Shown piece by piece: positions 43,510 to 56,639 of a DNA stretch of 64,000 nucleotides. Where the stretch lies: contig NC_060059.1 in assembly GCF_020283565.1 (NCBI RefSeq), positions 34,150,838-34,214,837 on the forward strand, in the 5' to 3' direction. The position numbers and the translations under genes were made by a program. Within the stretch, counting starts at the first letter, position 1. Each line of letters begins with the position of its first letter. Under the pieces are notes generated by a model, which saw nothing but the letters and a program-made list of their open reading frames with translations, was not told the origin of the DNA and made no database searches. This DNA comes from Trifolium pratense (Eukaryota; Streptophyta; Magnoliopsida; Fabales; Fabaceae).

Positions 43510-44822
43510 TTTTTTTTTTTTTGAAAAAGCAAAAATATATATTAATGATAGAACCTCCTAAAAAGCACAAGAAGTACTTTGAAGGAAAAAATATACAACC
43601 ACCAGTTCAGATAACTAGGTTACAGCCAAGCAATAAATATAAAGCCTAATCCTCTTGAACATCAATTGATAAACACTAAAAGAATTGCTTCCAGGCCTAT
43701 CACCCTTGACACGAAGCAACCTGAAGCCAACAGAATGAATAAGACCTGCTAGTGCTGCACACGAGCCACACGATAAGAGATTACAAAACTGGAGAACAGA
43801 AAGATAGCATTGCTTGATCTTTTGAGGTAAGAAAAGAACGTCTTAGGATCTCGGTCGCTACCACAAACAACTAGCGCACTAACGAACAAAATGAGAATAA
43901 CTCAATTCTTCTGCCGCAGCAGAGAATTTGAGATGCAACCAAGACAGTTCAGCTGCAAAATAATCATATACCACAAAGGATAAAGATTCAACAACGCCAG
44001 ACCACTATCAGACCTAAAGAAGCAGCACAGTCTCAGTCAAGAAAACACAGAAAGACACAAAGAAGCCAAGCCAACCAATTTAGCAGAGATAAGGTGTTAC
44101 CAGCCAGTTGAGCAGAAGCCTCCGACCTGAAATAGAAGCCAACAGACAGCATACATACAAACAGAGAAGAAACCAGATCAGATGCTTCAATGCCAAGGAT
44201 CTATCCTAACGGTAGAACTTCGCCATACAAGCTAGGGGATTTCCAATCCATTGATAAAGAGGATAATTAAAACCTTTAGATCGGTTTTTCAAAATTCTCC
44301 AAGACCACACCTTCGCCTCCTCTACGACTTTTTCTCCGTTAAATCCATCATGTCTAAATATCGCTGCGTTTCTAGCTTGCCAAGTTACAAAAATGTTAGC
44401 GAACCAGATTACCCTAAAAATATTTTTCACTTTCTTCCCTCCCAGCACTAACCCTTTAAACATTTAAAGATGTTCAAAACCCCCTTCTGAGAAGGCAGTT
44501 GATATTCCCAACCACTTCAATGTCTCTATCCACACTACAGATATCATCGGACAATTAAATAGGATATGATGCGCGTTTTCATCACATCCGCATCCTCCTA
44601 CACAAAGCATTGAAGAGTTTAAATGCACTCCTCGCTTTCTAAGATTATCCTTGGTTGGATGCCTATTATAAAAAAGACGCCAACCTATAATCGACATTTT
44701 AGCGGGGATTAAGGGGTTCCACACTTCTTTAACCCACTCTACCTCTTTGACATCTTCAATCAACCGCAAATACGCTTCTTTCACCGAAAAACACGATACT
44801 CCCCACTTCCAATTATCGCTGG
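43510..44822 (-). mobile_element. 5'-truncated LINE
   Basis: A poly-A tail appears as the plus-strand T run at 43510-43522. About 690 bp of 3' non-coding sequence follows, then coding remnants up to about 44822. The paralogous empty site near 46455 (TATATTCTAAATGATAAATGATAACAAC) shows the insertion. The target text AAATGATAAAT is lost here and no target duplication is evident. Confidence 0.85.
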
Positions 44823-44829
44823 ATAACAA
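44206..44829 (-). pseudogene. LINE RT zinc-binding (zf-RVT) remnant
   Basis: The minus-strand frame reads WNPLIPAKMSIIGWRLFYNR and NLRKRGVHLNSSMLCVGGCG, then DENAHHILFNCPMISVVW: the zinc-binding domain that follows reverse transcriptase in plant L1-type LINEs. A single in-frame stop at 44464-44466 separates it from the tail (IWFANIFVTWQARNAAIF). The RT itself is absent through 5' truncation, and the RNase H domain found in some relatives is not attached here. Confidence 0.88.
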
Positions 44830-45375
44830 AAGTAACAGATCAAATTTTTACTGGGTTGTTCTTCATATGCAGTCTCCCTATGAAGTTCTACATAGTCTTG
44901 ATATTACATATAACTTCATTGTTTGTAAAAACTAATATGCATAAAAGAGGTTCATGATATGTTACATGCGCGATCAAAGCCTGAAAAATGAATACCAAAC
45001 AATTCAATGAACAAACCAGATTTAACTAGAGCCGGTGATTGTTAATGTGTATTACAAAACTCACGTCCAAGAAATCCTGATCAGGCCTTCTATAATATTT
45101 GATGTTATTATGTCGCCTCATAGAAAAGATATACTATAGAGAATCTTGGACGCTTCGGTTCTCACGTTCTTGATGCAGAAAAACAAAATCACAAAGACTG
45201 GCAGGACACAACAAATTTAAGTAGAAACATGACAGATCCCAAGGCCGTGAATTGAATGGATAGTATGTTAACCACAGCTTGCCACGGGCTCCACAGCATA
45301 GCACACATTCATAAGCCATCTAACAACCACACGGAAAACTCGGGAAATGTAAAAAGTAGATGCCAAAACCTCCCT

Positions 45376-45795
45376 ACATATTAACAAACCTAAAATTTGA
45401 TTTACCAAGCCTATTATCAACAAAAAATTCCCTAATATCCGGAGGAATCTCACCAACAAGAAAACCTATCAAGAGAGAGAGACCAATGTTTGCAAGGCCA
45501 TGAACACATTTGTTCCCTTCTCTATATATGTGAGACACTACAAAATTCATGTTCCTGGTGAGAGTGGAACAATTCATCTAGCGATGTCTAAGAGAAAAAA
45601 ATTAATAAAATTTTAAATTTGCTCAAGAGATTTAAATGCTAGGACTAGAACTACTAGAGATGAGTCAGTTTCCAACCAAAAATTCGTCCAATTGTTATTA
45701 GCGGCTATCTCAATAGCTCTCATAGCACCACACAATTCAGCCATAAATGCTGAGCTTAAACCAAGATTTTCAACAAAAGCAAACAGGCAATGACT
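45376..45795 (-). pseudogene. LINE RNase H domain fragment
   Basis: The minus strand reads NLGLSSAFMAELCGAMRAIE, NNWTNFWLETDSSLVV and NMNFVVSHIYREGNKCVHGL, ending VDNRLGKSNFRFVN. These are the Glu, Asp and HIYREGN motifs of RVT_3/RNase H domains in plant LINEs, though a few frame disruptions break it. It is older than the LINE at 43510 and forms the edge of unit C2's left flank. Confidence 0.8.
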
Positions 45796-46234
45796 TCTTT
45801 AATAATTGGGGCCTTAGGAGGATGGATAGTCACATTGAACTTCTTCAAAAGGATGAAATCACTGATAGCAGAGAAGGAAGAACATGAAATGACTTTCGAA
45901 CAATCATTTTTATCCATGCTCACAAACTGGCTTCATAGACCAGTTTTCGCACCTTATCAGGGACTGAGCATTAATGTCAACAGTTAACAAAGACATGATT
46001 TAAGCTTCTCTTAGTTTCAAAATAAAGGAGATGAATAAAAAGAAAATATGTACACCTCTAATTGCAGGGAACATGAAACTCCCTCTCAAATTATGCAATT
46101 GGCTCCTTCTAAACGTAGCTTGTCGAAATTTAGTTAGTTTTAGTAATAATTGCACTGATCTTGTGCTTCTGTAACTAGTAATCATAAACACAAAACTAAA
46201 TAACAACTAACAAAAATTGTGATAAAACAAAAAT
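45796..46234. other. Spacer between the RNase H remnant and unit C2
   Basis: No gene is recognised. A small plus-strand frame (45790-45987) has no family signature. Confidence 0.4.
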
Positions 46235-47040
46235 AAAAATATGCACTAAACTGAAATTATCAAATGTGCAGCAGTCAAAAAAATTTACTAACATATACCT
46301 GCTGCATGTGACAAAGATCAGAAAATATTATCATAAGAAAGATACTGATAAGTGTTCATCTTATGTTGTTGTAGGAAGAGTTACACAATGTAATTTATGC
46401 AAAAATAAAGCTCTATAAATACAGCTTATACACGGGATATTTTCATTATATTCTAAATGATAAATGATAACAACAGAGATCAAATTTTTTCTTATTGAAC
46501 AACCGTAACAGCAAAACTCATTGCATAAATTGTAGGATTTTTTACCAGGTTGTTCTTCATATGCAGTCTCCCTATGAAGTTCTACATAGGCTTGATATTA
46601 CATATAACTTTATTCTTTGAACAAACTAATATGCATAAAAGAGGTTCATGATACCTTACACGCGAGATCAAAGCCTAAAAAATGAATGCCAAACAATTCA
46701 ATGAACAAACCAGATTTAACTAGAGCCAATGATTGTTAATGAGTATTACAAAACTCATGTCCCAGAAATCCTGATCGGGTCTTTTATAATATTTGAAACA
46801 TATGGATAGCGCTTTATCCTAAGACACCAATCAAAAAAGCTGAGTGAAAATTTGATGGATGAAGTAAAGCGCCAAAGCAGCTTAAGTATCCAGAGAAGAG
46901 ATATACGCTTAAGTAACCATAGAAAAGATATATTATAGAGAATCTTGTACGCTTCGGTTCTCACATTCTTGATGCAGAAACGCAAAACCACCAAGACTGG
47001 CAGGACACAACATATCACACATTCATAAGCCATCTAATAA
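46235..47040. repeat. Duplicated unit C2 (LINE-free copy)
   Basis: This is the paralogue of C1 without the LINE. The sequence GGGATATTTTCATTATATTC continues uninterrupted into AAATGATAAATGATAAC. Both units contain exon-like minus-strand signals (ATGCAGCAG then GTATATGTTAG). Confidence 0.85.
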
Positions 47041-49711
47041 CCACACAGAAAACTCAAAGGAAATGCAAAAAGTAGATGCCGAGTATTCAACACACCAAAT
47101 GTTTCAATGGAACAATTTTCCTTCCAATTTGCAAGAACTTGTAATCAATATGAAATGACACAATTTAGGCATCCTCATTATACAGATGAGTCCTTGGGAC
47201 ACTGCACAAAACTAAAACATAAACATACACAGATTCTCAGGAATGATACAAACAAATAACAAATCTAGGACAAGCATATGTAAGAAAGTATAGTATTTAG
47301 GGTAAGGAAACCCCCCAACTGAAGGGCCTACCAAGTTGTCCAAAATTCATCTTGGGAAGGGAAGCTTTACTCCAAAAGCTTGTACCCAGAGAGTAAAACT
47401 GAAGTTACAGATACAGAAAAACACAAAAACTTCTACACTGGAAGAAATACGTATCACTCAAAGATAAAAGGGGGAGTATGTGATAACCTAACCCTAAGAT
47501 TTGACAAAGGAATCAAGAAGCATAGATGCTGAAACAATTATTCCGAAATATAAAGAATTCATAATCAGAGTAGAGATCACCCTAGTAAATAGATAACACG
47601 TCCATCAGAACATTATGGTTCATGTGTCCTTGTAAATTTGTTCACAGAAGGTGTACAAAGCGGCAACGAAACTCATCTCCAATATTCTCCACTTCAGATG
47701 GCGAATTAAAAAGGTGCAGTGTGATTGAGAAAGAAGGAAACTTCTGTGGTACACCAAACCCATGTAAAACTTGCTCTGCCAACAGCACATGATGCATTAA
47801 CAGAAAAAATTACGCTAGGAAAAATAGGTTGTAAGAAAAAGAACAAAGAAGAAAGAATAGTAGCATAATTCTTCAAACCAAGTCGCATATCAGCATTACA
47901 ATGAGATGCCCACCAACTTCCTCGTGTAAACTTCTGCACTGTCAGAATTCAGATAAAAAAGCCAAATGTAGAACAAAGAAGTAAATCAACTAGACAATAA
48001 GAATAGAAATGAAAATAATTCACAATCCGAGGCTTGATAGTTGATACTACACAGAATGCTATTTTTTTTAAAAACACTAAACTGCAGAAAACAGCATCAT
48101 ATTTAAATTCACATGTAAGAATGCAAAACATGAAGATCAAACAAAAGAAAGATAGAACCAGATCCAGAAGGAATAAGTGTTCCCAAATGACCTTCCTGCA
48201 ACAAAACTATACAGTAATATTTTAAATAAGATAAGCAAATCAAAACTTGTGGGAATTCATGCTATGATGAAAGATCGTTATTATTTTGATTTCGATAAAC
48301 CACGCTGCAGAAAAACAAGTTAAAAATTCAATTTGTATGTCTTGCAATCAAAGCCCAAAAATAAAAATAATTAAGAATTACACATCCTAGAAATTTGATT
48401 ATGTATATGTAGCCATTATCGTTCTTAACCATTATAATTGCAAATTGTTACATATATCCAGAGGTCAGCTCAGCTCGCTGCAAAATATATAAGAAAAATA
48501 ATCCCCACGATCGAAACCAGCAATAACCAAATCAAACCTCAACATCAAAAGACCAGAGTACCATAGAAAAAATAATAAACAAGAACCAGAAGGAATTGTG
48601 TCTTCATTCATATATAGATATCCTCTCCTGAAAATCCAAATAAAAAAAATACTAAATAAAGAAATATATGTTCTCAAAATTAATATCGAAACACTGAAAC
48701 GAAAAGAGTTTACTGAAGATCTCCAAATCAAAATTTGAGGCTCTACGCTACGAAGAACAGCATTATTTTGTCGAACCATTCTGCAGAATAGTATATTCGC
48801 AATTTAATTCGTATGTCTTATAAACAAAGCTCGAAAATAAAAATAGTAAACGATGACTCATTGAAGAAACATGATTTATCTTGAATCTCCTTTCTTATCC
48901 TTTGTATCAAGTATCTACAAACGTTCTTGTTATCAAACTTCAATTCACTGCAAAACAGATTGTATAGCTTAAGATTATTCAAGAAACATATGGATATGAA
49001 ATGCTGAAGCTCTCCCTAATATTTAGATTCGTAATTCTGAACTTAAAAATTGACACTATCATAGGACACTTATTCCAGAATTAAATCCAAAGGCTCAAAG
49101 CATGTCCTTAATAAAGTCCGCGACAACTTTCAAATCCCACGGTACACAATCATGGCCTCTCCCACCTGTTACACCAAAGCAAAAGCATGCCCTTGATAGA
49201 TAATCTATGCCAAACTGACAAAGGAATAAAAAAACTAGATCCACAAAACAAACAAAAAAACATTAAGAATTCAGTCAGAGTAGATTCCGGTGTTCCATTC
49301 CCTATACCAAGTTCGTTCTTCAATTGCAAATTCTGTGAGGGATACCTGTTTGAGATTATTTTATATACCACAAATGACAAGAATACAAGAATATAGAAAA
49401 ATGATTTTAACAAAGGAAGTGGCAAATGAACATAAAAGTTCCAAACCAAGTTGTCCAGAATTTCTAAAAAATGTCCGGTTTCACTGTAAATATGTGAACC
49501 TTCCTGCCACGGGTTCTACAGCAAACCACCGATTTATAGGTTATCTCTCTCCTGTAACACCCACACATAAAAGACAAAGGAACTGACAAAGTAGATGCTG
49601 AGTATCCAACAAAAGAATGAAAATGTGAAGAGTCTAAGAAGATGACCAAATTAAAGCCAGTTGGAGATGATTCATTGGAACAAACTCCGTCCAATATGAA
49701 ATGACACAGGT
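47041..49711. repeat. Older copies of the right-hand array
   Basis: It holds diverged copies of blocks repeated to the right: GTTGTCCAAAATTCATCTTGGG (47335), GAAGATCAAACAAAAG (48131) and the 475-bp sub-repeat at 48245-48790. Open frames here (for example 48465-48779 minus, starting MVRQNNAVLRSVEPQ) have relatives in other copies but no known family. Confidence 0.65.
48305..48786 (-). repeat. About 475-bp sub-repeat with acceptor-like CTGCAG
   Basis: CTGCAG occurs at 48305 and 48781, 476 bp apart. The equivalent sites in the next copy are 50616 (CTACAG) and 51092, also 476 apart; in the copy after that, 57506 and 57966. On the minus strand each is preceded by a pyrimidine run (TTTTTCTGCAG) and followed by a TGGTTT...AATAAT...TCTT block. 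Related copies occur near 52124, 54372, 54611, 60108 and 62697. It resembles a repeated intron-exon boundary. Confidence 0.65.
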
Positions 49712-49740
49712 TCTGACCGGATCAGAATGAGATAACTCCA

Positions 49741-49866
49741 ATGGTGAGGCTTAAGGCAGTTACGGTGGCATTAGATTTCTGGTACGGTGGATCACGGTGG
49801 GGAAGGTACCTGCAAAACATGTTAGCACTCCAACGCTCAAGTCATTATGTGATCAAGAAGGAGTGA
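49741..49866 (+). CDS. Conserved 41-codon frame (unknown)
   Basis: The frame starts MVRLKAVTVALDFWYGGSRW and ends in TGA at 49864-49866. It lies in a GC-richer block of about 190 bp present only in this unit and its duplicate. Against the copy at 56640-56768 there are six substitutions, all at third codon positions (four synonymous), and one in-frame 3-bp indel. That is the pattern of a coding frame under constraint. Third positions of an overlapping minus-strand frame (RYLPHRDPPYQKSN...) coincide, so either strand may be the coding one; it could also be an exon of a spliced gene. No family is recognised. Confidence 0.35.
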   Translation: MVRLKAVTVALDFWYGGSRWGRYLQNMLALQRSSHYVIKKE

Positions 49867-52800
49867 AGTGAAAAGTGATTGAATTGTGTACCTTGCCGCC
49901 AAAGCCTTGTCCTAAGGCCACTGTAATGTAGAGGATATCTTCTTAGGAGTATCATCACATTAATCATAAATCACAAATCAACATAAAAGCAACAAAAGAA
50001 AATTATAGAAAACCTTTCCAAACAAAGTTATTTTGTCACCAACTAACAAATCATCAAAGCAAACATCACGTGACGTAACCAAATTGTACAAAATTTCTCA
50101 TCTTGGGAAGGGCAAAGAGATATTTCAGAATATTGTACCCTATGACAGAGTAATACTCAGGTTGTGGATACTGAAACACACAACTTCAACACTAGAGGAA
50201 ACACAAAAAAACTTCATCGGCAGCTTGTACACAACCAAAGACGACTATTTGGGAACAAATACATATAATAATAAAAAAAAAAAAAAAGACTAATTATATC
50301 CAAAGAATGAATGAGAGAAGCATGGATACAGAAGTAGTACAAAGCGCAGAACTAAATCAAAAGACCAGAAATAAATAAGAAAACAAAACATGAAGATCAA
50401 ACAAAAGAAAGATAGAACCAGAACCAAAAGGAATCAGTGTTCACAAATTACTTTCCTGCAACATCAGAGGAAATAAAATATCAAGAAAATATGCATTCAA
50501 AAGCGATAAAGTTATTGAAAACTAAAATAATTTAAAAGAGATAAGAAAATCAAAACATGAAGGCTCCACGCTATGATGAAAAAGATTGTTATTATTTTGA
50601 ATTTCACAAACCACGCTACAGAAAAACAAATTCACAATTCAATTTGTATGTCTTGCAATCAAAGCCCAAAATTAAAAGTAATTAAGAACGACTTATCGAT
50701 GAAATTATTTGATTATGTATCTAGAGCCGTTATTGTTCTTATCCATTATAATCGCAAATTGTTCCATATATCCAAAATTCAACTTGCTGCAAAATAGATA
50801 AACGAATATCTCAATATTCTTCTATTTTTAGTATTATCTAGCAAGCACCAAATCAAACCTCAACATCAAGAGACCAGAGTACAAAAGAAAAAATAGTGAG
50901 AGAATAGAACCAGAACGAAATGTGTGTTTATAAATAACATCTTCTGCAAAACCATAGAGAAAAGTAACAAATAAAGAAATATATCGTCCTAGAATCAATA
51001 ATGAAACACTGAAATAAAAAGAATTTACTAGAGATCTCCAAATCAAAACTCGAGCTCGACGCTAAGCAGAACATTATTTCGCCAAACCATGCTGCAGAAA
51101 AGTATATTCGCAATTGAGTTTGTATGTCATATGAACAAAGCCCGAAAGTAAAAATAGTAAAGAACTACTCGTCATTGAAGAAACATGATTTATCTTCACT
51201 CTCCTTTATTATCCATTGTATCAAGTATCTACAAACATTCTTATATCAAACTTCAACTCACTGCAAAACAGATGTATATCTGGAGATTATCCAAGAAAGA
51301 GATAGAGACGTACTATAAAATCATAATTACTAAAGCTCTCCAAATATTAAGGCTTGTTAATTGTGAACATAAAAATCATAGGACACCTATTCCAGAACAA
51401 GTAAATTCAAGGAAAATTGACCCGCTATATCCAACGGCTCAAAGGCATTTCCTTAATAATGTCTACCACAGCTTTCAAGTCGCACAGTAATCCATAGTCT
51501 CTCACCCTTGTAACACCACAGAAACTGATGAAGGAATTAAGTATTGATCCTCAAAACAAACAAAGAAACATGAAAAATTCATAGTCAGAAAAGAGATCAC
51601 CGAATGGAAGCACAATAACAAGTACAACAGCCAATTGCAGATTCACTGTTCCACTAGGCTCCCCCTATAGAAGATTCTTATTCTTATATTATATATATCA
51701 CAACTGACAAGAGTACAGAAGGAAAAAAAAATTATAACAGATTAGAAGGTTATTATTTTGACAAACTCGAAAAATATGTTCACACTTTAATTCCTACGTC
51801 TTGAAATCAAGTCATTCTAGACATTAAAACTTCTCAGCTCACTACAAAACAGATCAACGCATCTCTTAATTTTCAAACGAAGAATTATACCAAAAAAAAA
51901 AATGATCGGTAAAAGAAGAGTCAAGAAAAGTTTTATGGTATGAAATTCTCATGAAAGCATATCAATATGTATATCAAAATCACATCCTCACCTGCAACAC
52001 AAAAGAATAAATAACAAATCATGAAATATATGCTCTCATAATCAGTAAAGATTGAAACAAAAAGAATTTACTAGAGATCACCAAATTAAAACTCTAGGCT
52101 CCATGCTATGAAGAAGCCGTGCGCTGCAGAAAAACATTTTCACTAATCAATTCGCATGTCTTGCCATCCAAGCAAATAAATAGAAATTATAAAGAATGAC
52201 TCATTGAAGAAAATTGATTTATCTGGAAATGTTATCTGTTCTTATCCATTTAATCAAGAATCACAAAATACAATGACTTCATTTCGCTGCAAAACGGATT
52301 AACACATATCTTGATTATCCAATAAAGAATTTTATCCAATAAATTGTGCAAAGAATTCTTCATAACCAATCCATAAACGAGGAGTCAAAAGAACAAAAAA
52401 GTGCAACCCAAGCTTGTTCAGTTCCTCATCCTTGGGGATGGCAAAGAGATGTAACTCTGGAATCTGAAACACTATCCCAACAAAAATACACATGTAAGTA
52501 AAACGATTGTTTTATCCCAAGGCTGAATGGAAGTATGTGAACCTTTTTCTGACACTTGATCCCTAGCAAACCACGCATTTATAGACTGGACGGAAAGTAT
52601 GTGTACCTCTCTCCCACACAGAAAACTCAAAGGAACTGTAAAAGTAGATACTGAGTATCCCAAAACAAATACACAAATGTAAATTTGTTTATAGCCACGA
52701 CAGAGCAAACAATCTAGTCAACGGATCAAAAAATCAAAGAAAATATAGCTCTAAGAATCAATGTAGTAGGCCTCTATCTTGAATAAGTACTATTATATTG

Positions 52801-54300
52801 TGATTTCAGTATGATGCATCCATATATAGGAATAAGAATCATTCTTCTCGTTTTAGTTGTACAAATAATAAGTTAGTTCTTGATGATTAATTGCCACTTC
52901 CAAGGTTACATTAATATATGTAACAGTATATTTAGAGAGATGAGTCAGTATTAACTTGTTCACCAATCATGGCCCGAGTTGAGTAGTGAAAAATATACAC
53001 AGACTCTAAACATGAAAAACAAATGCAGGACAAGCAATTGTAAGAAAATAAAGGTTAAGGCTTAAAAAATAGTATTAAAGCAAACCCCAACCAATAATAA
53101 TCTCCGCCAGTCACACATTCATTTATTTCTCTCCTGTAAATCGAGAAGAAAAAACAACAAGAATCAACAGAGAACCAATCAAGTAAAATTGACTTAAAAT
53201 CCAATAATCGTCACCATATTAAAAAACTTAAGCATTTGTTTCAACACAGAAACCCAGAACAAAGCCTGAAAAAAGAAAAAAAAAAAAAAATCAACGAAGA
53301 GCCCATGGTCATATATATTCAACTCCTCACCATGAAACAGACATACAACAAAATTATACATTTTAAAGCTTTCCTAATACTTAGATTCCTAATAAACAAC
53401 ACACACAAATCAACATTACCACATCACATTGATAGATAATTCCACAGTAACACAGCAAAAGTCATATTCCCGCCACAGCTTTCGCAGTCCATATATCCTA
53501 CCTGTGATACCCACATGAAACTTAAAGAATCAAGAAAACTAAATCCTTGAGAAATAGAAACATGAAGAATTCATAGCCAGAGTAGAGATCACCAAATCTT
53601 TGCATAATGACAGTGAGAACATATGGCACAGCCAATTACAGATTGGTGCTCCATCTTAAATGACAATTATTTGGGTTTCCTCACTTTCAAAGGAAGTGGC
53701 AAATTAACAGAACCAAGCTGTCAGCATGCGCATAAAGATATACTTCAAATCTTGGATGCTTTAATCCTGATATGAAAACAATATAAACTCCAGTATTGGC
53801 AGGACACATTTGTCTCGCATAAAGTTGATGAGTATCAAAATGATATCAGTATGAAGTTTTTATTATAGCAAAGATGACCAAATTAAAGCATACTACACCA
53901 ATTTGCAATATCATGCTGTGCTCAATATGAAACGTCCCAATTTAAGCTTCTACCTTAATAGCAAAGGAGTTCTTCGGCCGATGAAACAGATCATCATAAG
54001 AAACTGAACCTAATCGAGTTGTCCAAAATTCCTCATCTTGGGAAAGGAAGAGTTAGTCCAGAATCTTATATGCTAAAAGACCGAGTAAAACTCACCCAAA
54101 GTTAAAAAAGGAAAAGTATGTGATAACCTCACCATAAGCTTTCACAAAGCAATCAAGAAGCGTGGATGCTGAAACAAATATAATGAAATGTAAAGAATTC
54201 AAATATGAGTACAGATGACAAATTAAAGCCTAGAAAAAAAAAAAATCCAGAAGACTAGACAATAAGAATCGGCAGAGAAAAAATGAAATGAAAATAATTC
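49867..54300. other. Interior of D1: no recognised gene
   Basis: AT-rich duplicated sequence with sub-repeats. Short hydrophobic minus-strand frames (for example 50834-51046, ILIWRSLVNSF-like) recur between copies. No domain is recognised. Confidence 0.4.
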
Positions 54301-56608
54301 ACATTCCAAGTAGACCAAATAAACCTGAGGCTTGATGCTAACAAAATGTTATTGTTTCAAAACACACTTCACTGCAGAAAATAACATGCATTAAAGCCAG
54401 AACCAAATCAAACCTCACAATCAAAAGACCAGAGAAAATAACCAGAATTACAAAACTGGAAGATCAAACAAGAGAAAGAAAATTATTATCGTCCCTGCAT
54501 CACCAGAGGCAATAAAATATCAAAAAAGTATGTTTTAAAAAGAAATAGGCAAACCAAAACTTCAGGCTCCATGCTATGATGAATAAACATCATTATTTTG
54601 ACAAACCACACTGCAGAAAAATAAGCTCACAATTCAATTTGTATCTTACAATGAAAGCTCAAAATTAAAAATAATAAAGAACGACTTCATTGAAGAAACT
54701 TGATCTATGTATCTGTAGCCATTATCATCAATAATTGCAAATTGTTCCAGATATCCAGAAATCAAAAATCAACCAGCTCACTACAAAATGCATCAAGTAT
54801 CTACAAACGTTCAACTCACTGCAAAATAGGCTTATATCTTGATTATCCAAGAAAGAGATGCACTGCTAATACTTAGATTCATAATTCTAAACATAAATAA
54901 ATACCAGCACTGCCACATCATACTAGGACACCTCCTATTCCAGAACAAACACTCAAGGAAAAAAGTAACCCGTTGAATCCAAAGGCTTAAAGCTTTCAAA
55001 TCCGACAGTACAGCAAAAACAGGTCCTTAGAATCAAGAAAACTATATCCTCAAAATATACAAAGAAACATGAAGAATGCATAGTCAGAGTAGAGATAACC
55101 AAATGAAACAGCTAGCCAATTGCAGATTCTGGAACCAAACCAAAATTCCTCATTATTGCTTCATTCATACTTACATTTCTGATACATATACACAAAAACT
55201 CTGACACTATCCAAAATCCCAAGCTGAACAGTATGTCAACCTCTGGCTGCCATGGGTTCCACAGTGAACCACCCATTTATAGGCTCTCTCCCCTATAACA
55301 ACAACAAAGAAAACTCAAAGGAACTGAACTTTTCTGTGTTGAGTATAAAAATAACACTAAAATGTAAAGAAGAGTCTTGGAACAGTTGACTAAATTTCCA
55401 TCCAATTTGTAAGATCATTGCAAGATCATTGTAACCATATGAAATGACATGATTTTGGCTTCTTCCAAATACAGCAGAGTCCTTTGGCCACTATAATAAA
55501 TAGGGTATCTTTTTAGGAGTATCATCATCAAATCATCATCATAAATCACAATAAAAACAACAAAACAGTAATGGAGATTTAGAAAACCTCCCCCAACAAA
55601 GTTAAGCTATCACCAAGAACAAATCATCAGAATCAAATTTATATTCAGTTGTCCAAAATTCCTCATCTTGGGAAGGCCAAAGAGTCATTCCAAAATCATG
55701 TAATCTATGCTAGAGTAGTACAAAGGTTCTGGATGCACGATCAACACCATCTTGAACAAACAAAGAATAATAAAATCACGATGTGACAAATACATGTAGA
55801 AAAATCTATGAATAAAAGTCCCTGATCAGAAGATCATAGTTAGGAAGAGAGCTCCACAAAGCTGTTCACTCCCAATTTATCCAGAATTTTGTAACTTTCA
55901 CACTGTCAAATTATACAAGTCAAAAACTTAAATGTATTGATGGCACAAAGAAACCCTACAACTGAACTTTTCAATACCAACATAATTCACACCTCAATAA
56001 ACTTGTCATCAAAATAGACTTGTAGAGAAGATTGCACAATAAAACTCCACAGAGTATAAATGAATTGAAAATAATTCACAATCCAAGAAGTATGTACGAA
56101 ATTAAACCTGATTGCTTCATAATAGAAGTTACATGTTTTCAATTCACAATTCAACAAGAGGTGATAATCATATCATGCATCTGTTTCACAAAACAATTGA
56201 CAAAAGAAACTTAATTATAGTAGCAGATCAATAAAAATAGAACAGCAAACTTTAAGATCAAAACCAACAACCAAATAAAACCTCAAAAGATTACATAACA
56301 TGAAGATTCAAACCGTTAAAATATCCAAAAATATCTTTAGTATCTTTGATATTATTTTAAAGTATCTTAGAATATCTTTTTGTCTTCTCCTCAATGAATT
56401 CATATTGTATACACAAACCATGCTATTAAGAAAGGTTGCAGAAAAACATGCTATCACCAAATCAAAATTCTGGCTCCATCTACATGCTATGAAGAAGGTT
56501 AATATTTTGAATTTTGACAACCAACGCAGCACAAAAACATGTTCTTAATTCAATTTGCTTAAAATCAAATCCTAAAAAATAGTAAAAAGATATTAAATTG
56601 ATTTATCT
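54300..56608. repeat. Unit B, copy 1
   Basis: It carries CTGAGGCTTGATGCTAA, AAAGACCAGAGAAAATAA, CATGGGTTCCACAGTGAACC, TATAGGCTCTCTCCCC and TTTAGGAGTATCATCATC in that order. It is repeated at 59800-62100 and 62390-63856. Each copy has paired minus-strand CTGCAG acceptor-like sites near its left end. No gene is recognised. Confidence 0.8.
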
Positions 56609-56639
56609 ATTCTGACCAGATCAGAATGAGATAATTCCA

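Larger units (their letters stand above)
43300..45320. repeat. Duplicated unit C1 (contains the LINE)
   Basis: Apart from the LINE at 43510-44822, this unit aligns with 46235-47040. It starts CTGAACTGAAATTATC, has CTGCTGCATGTTACAAAG and GGGATATTTTCATTATATTC, and resumes after the LINE with AACAGATCAAATTTTT, GTCTCCCTATGAAG and GCCTGAAAAATGAATACC. No gene is recognised in the unit itself. Confidence 0.85.
49712..56608. repeat. Segmental duplication D1 (about 6.9 kb)
   Basis: D1 matches 56609-62100 in order: the GACCGGATCAGAATGAG start, the 475-bp sub-repeats, TTAGAAGGTTATTATTTTGAC (51743), GGGGATGGCAAAGAG (52434), GTTGATGAGTATCAAAA (53825), TGAGGCTTGATGCTAA (54330), CATGGGTTCCACAGTG (55250), and the end GATTTATCTAT. 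D1 has about 1.3 kb (52470-53800) not seen in D2. Confidence 0.88.

Noticed and set aside
44747..44935. 62-codon plus-strand frame
   Set aside because: It is antisense to the LINE zinc-binding remnant and runs out of the element into flanking DNA.
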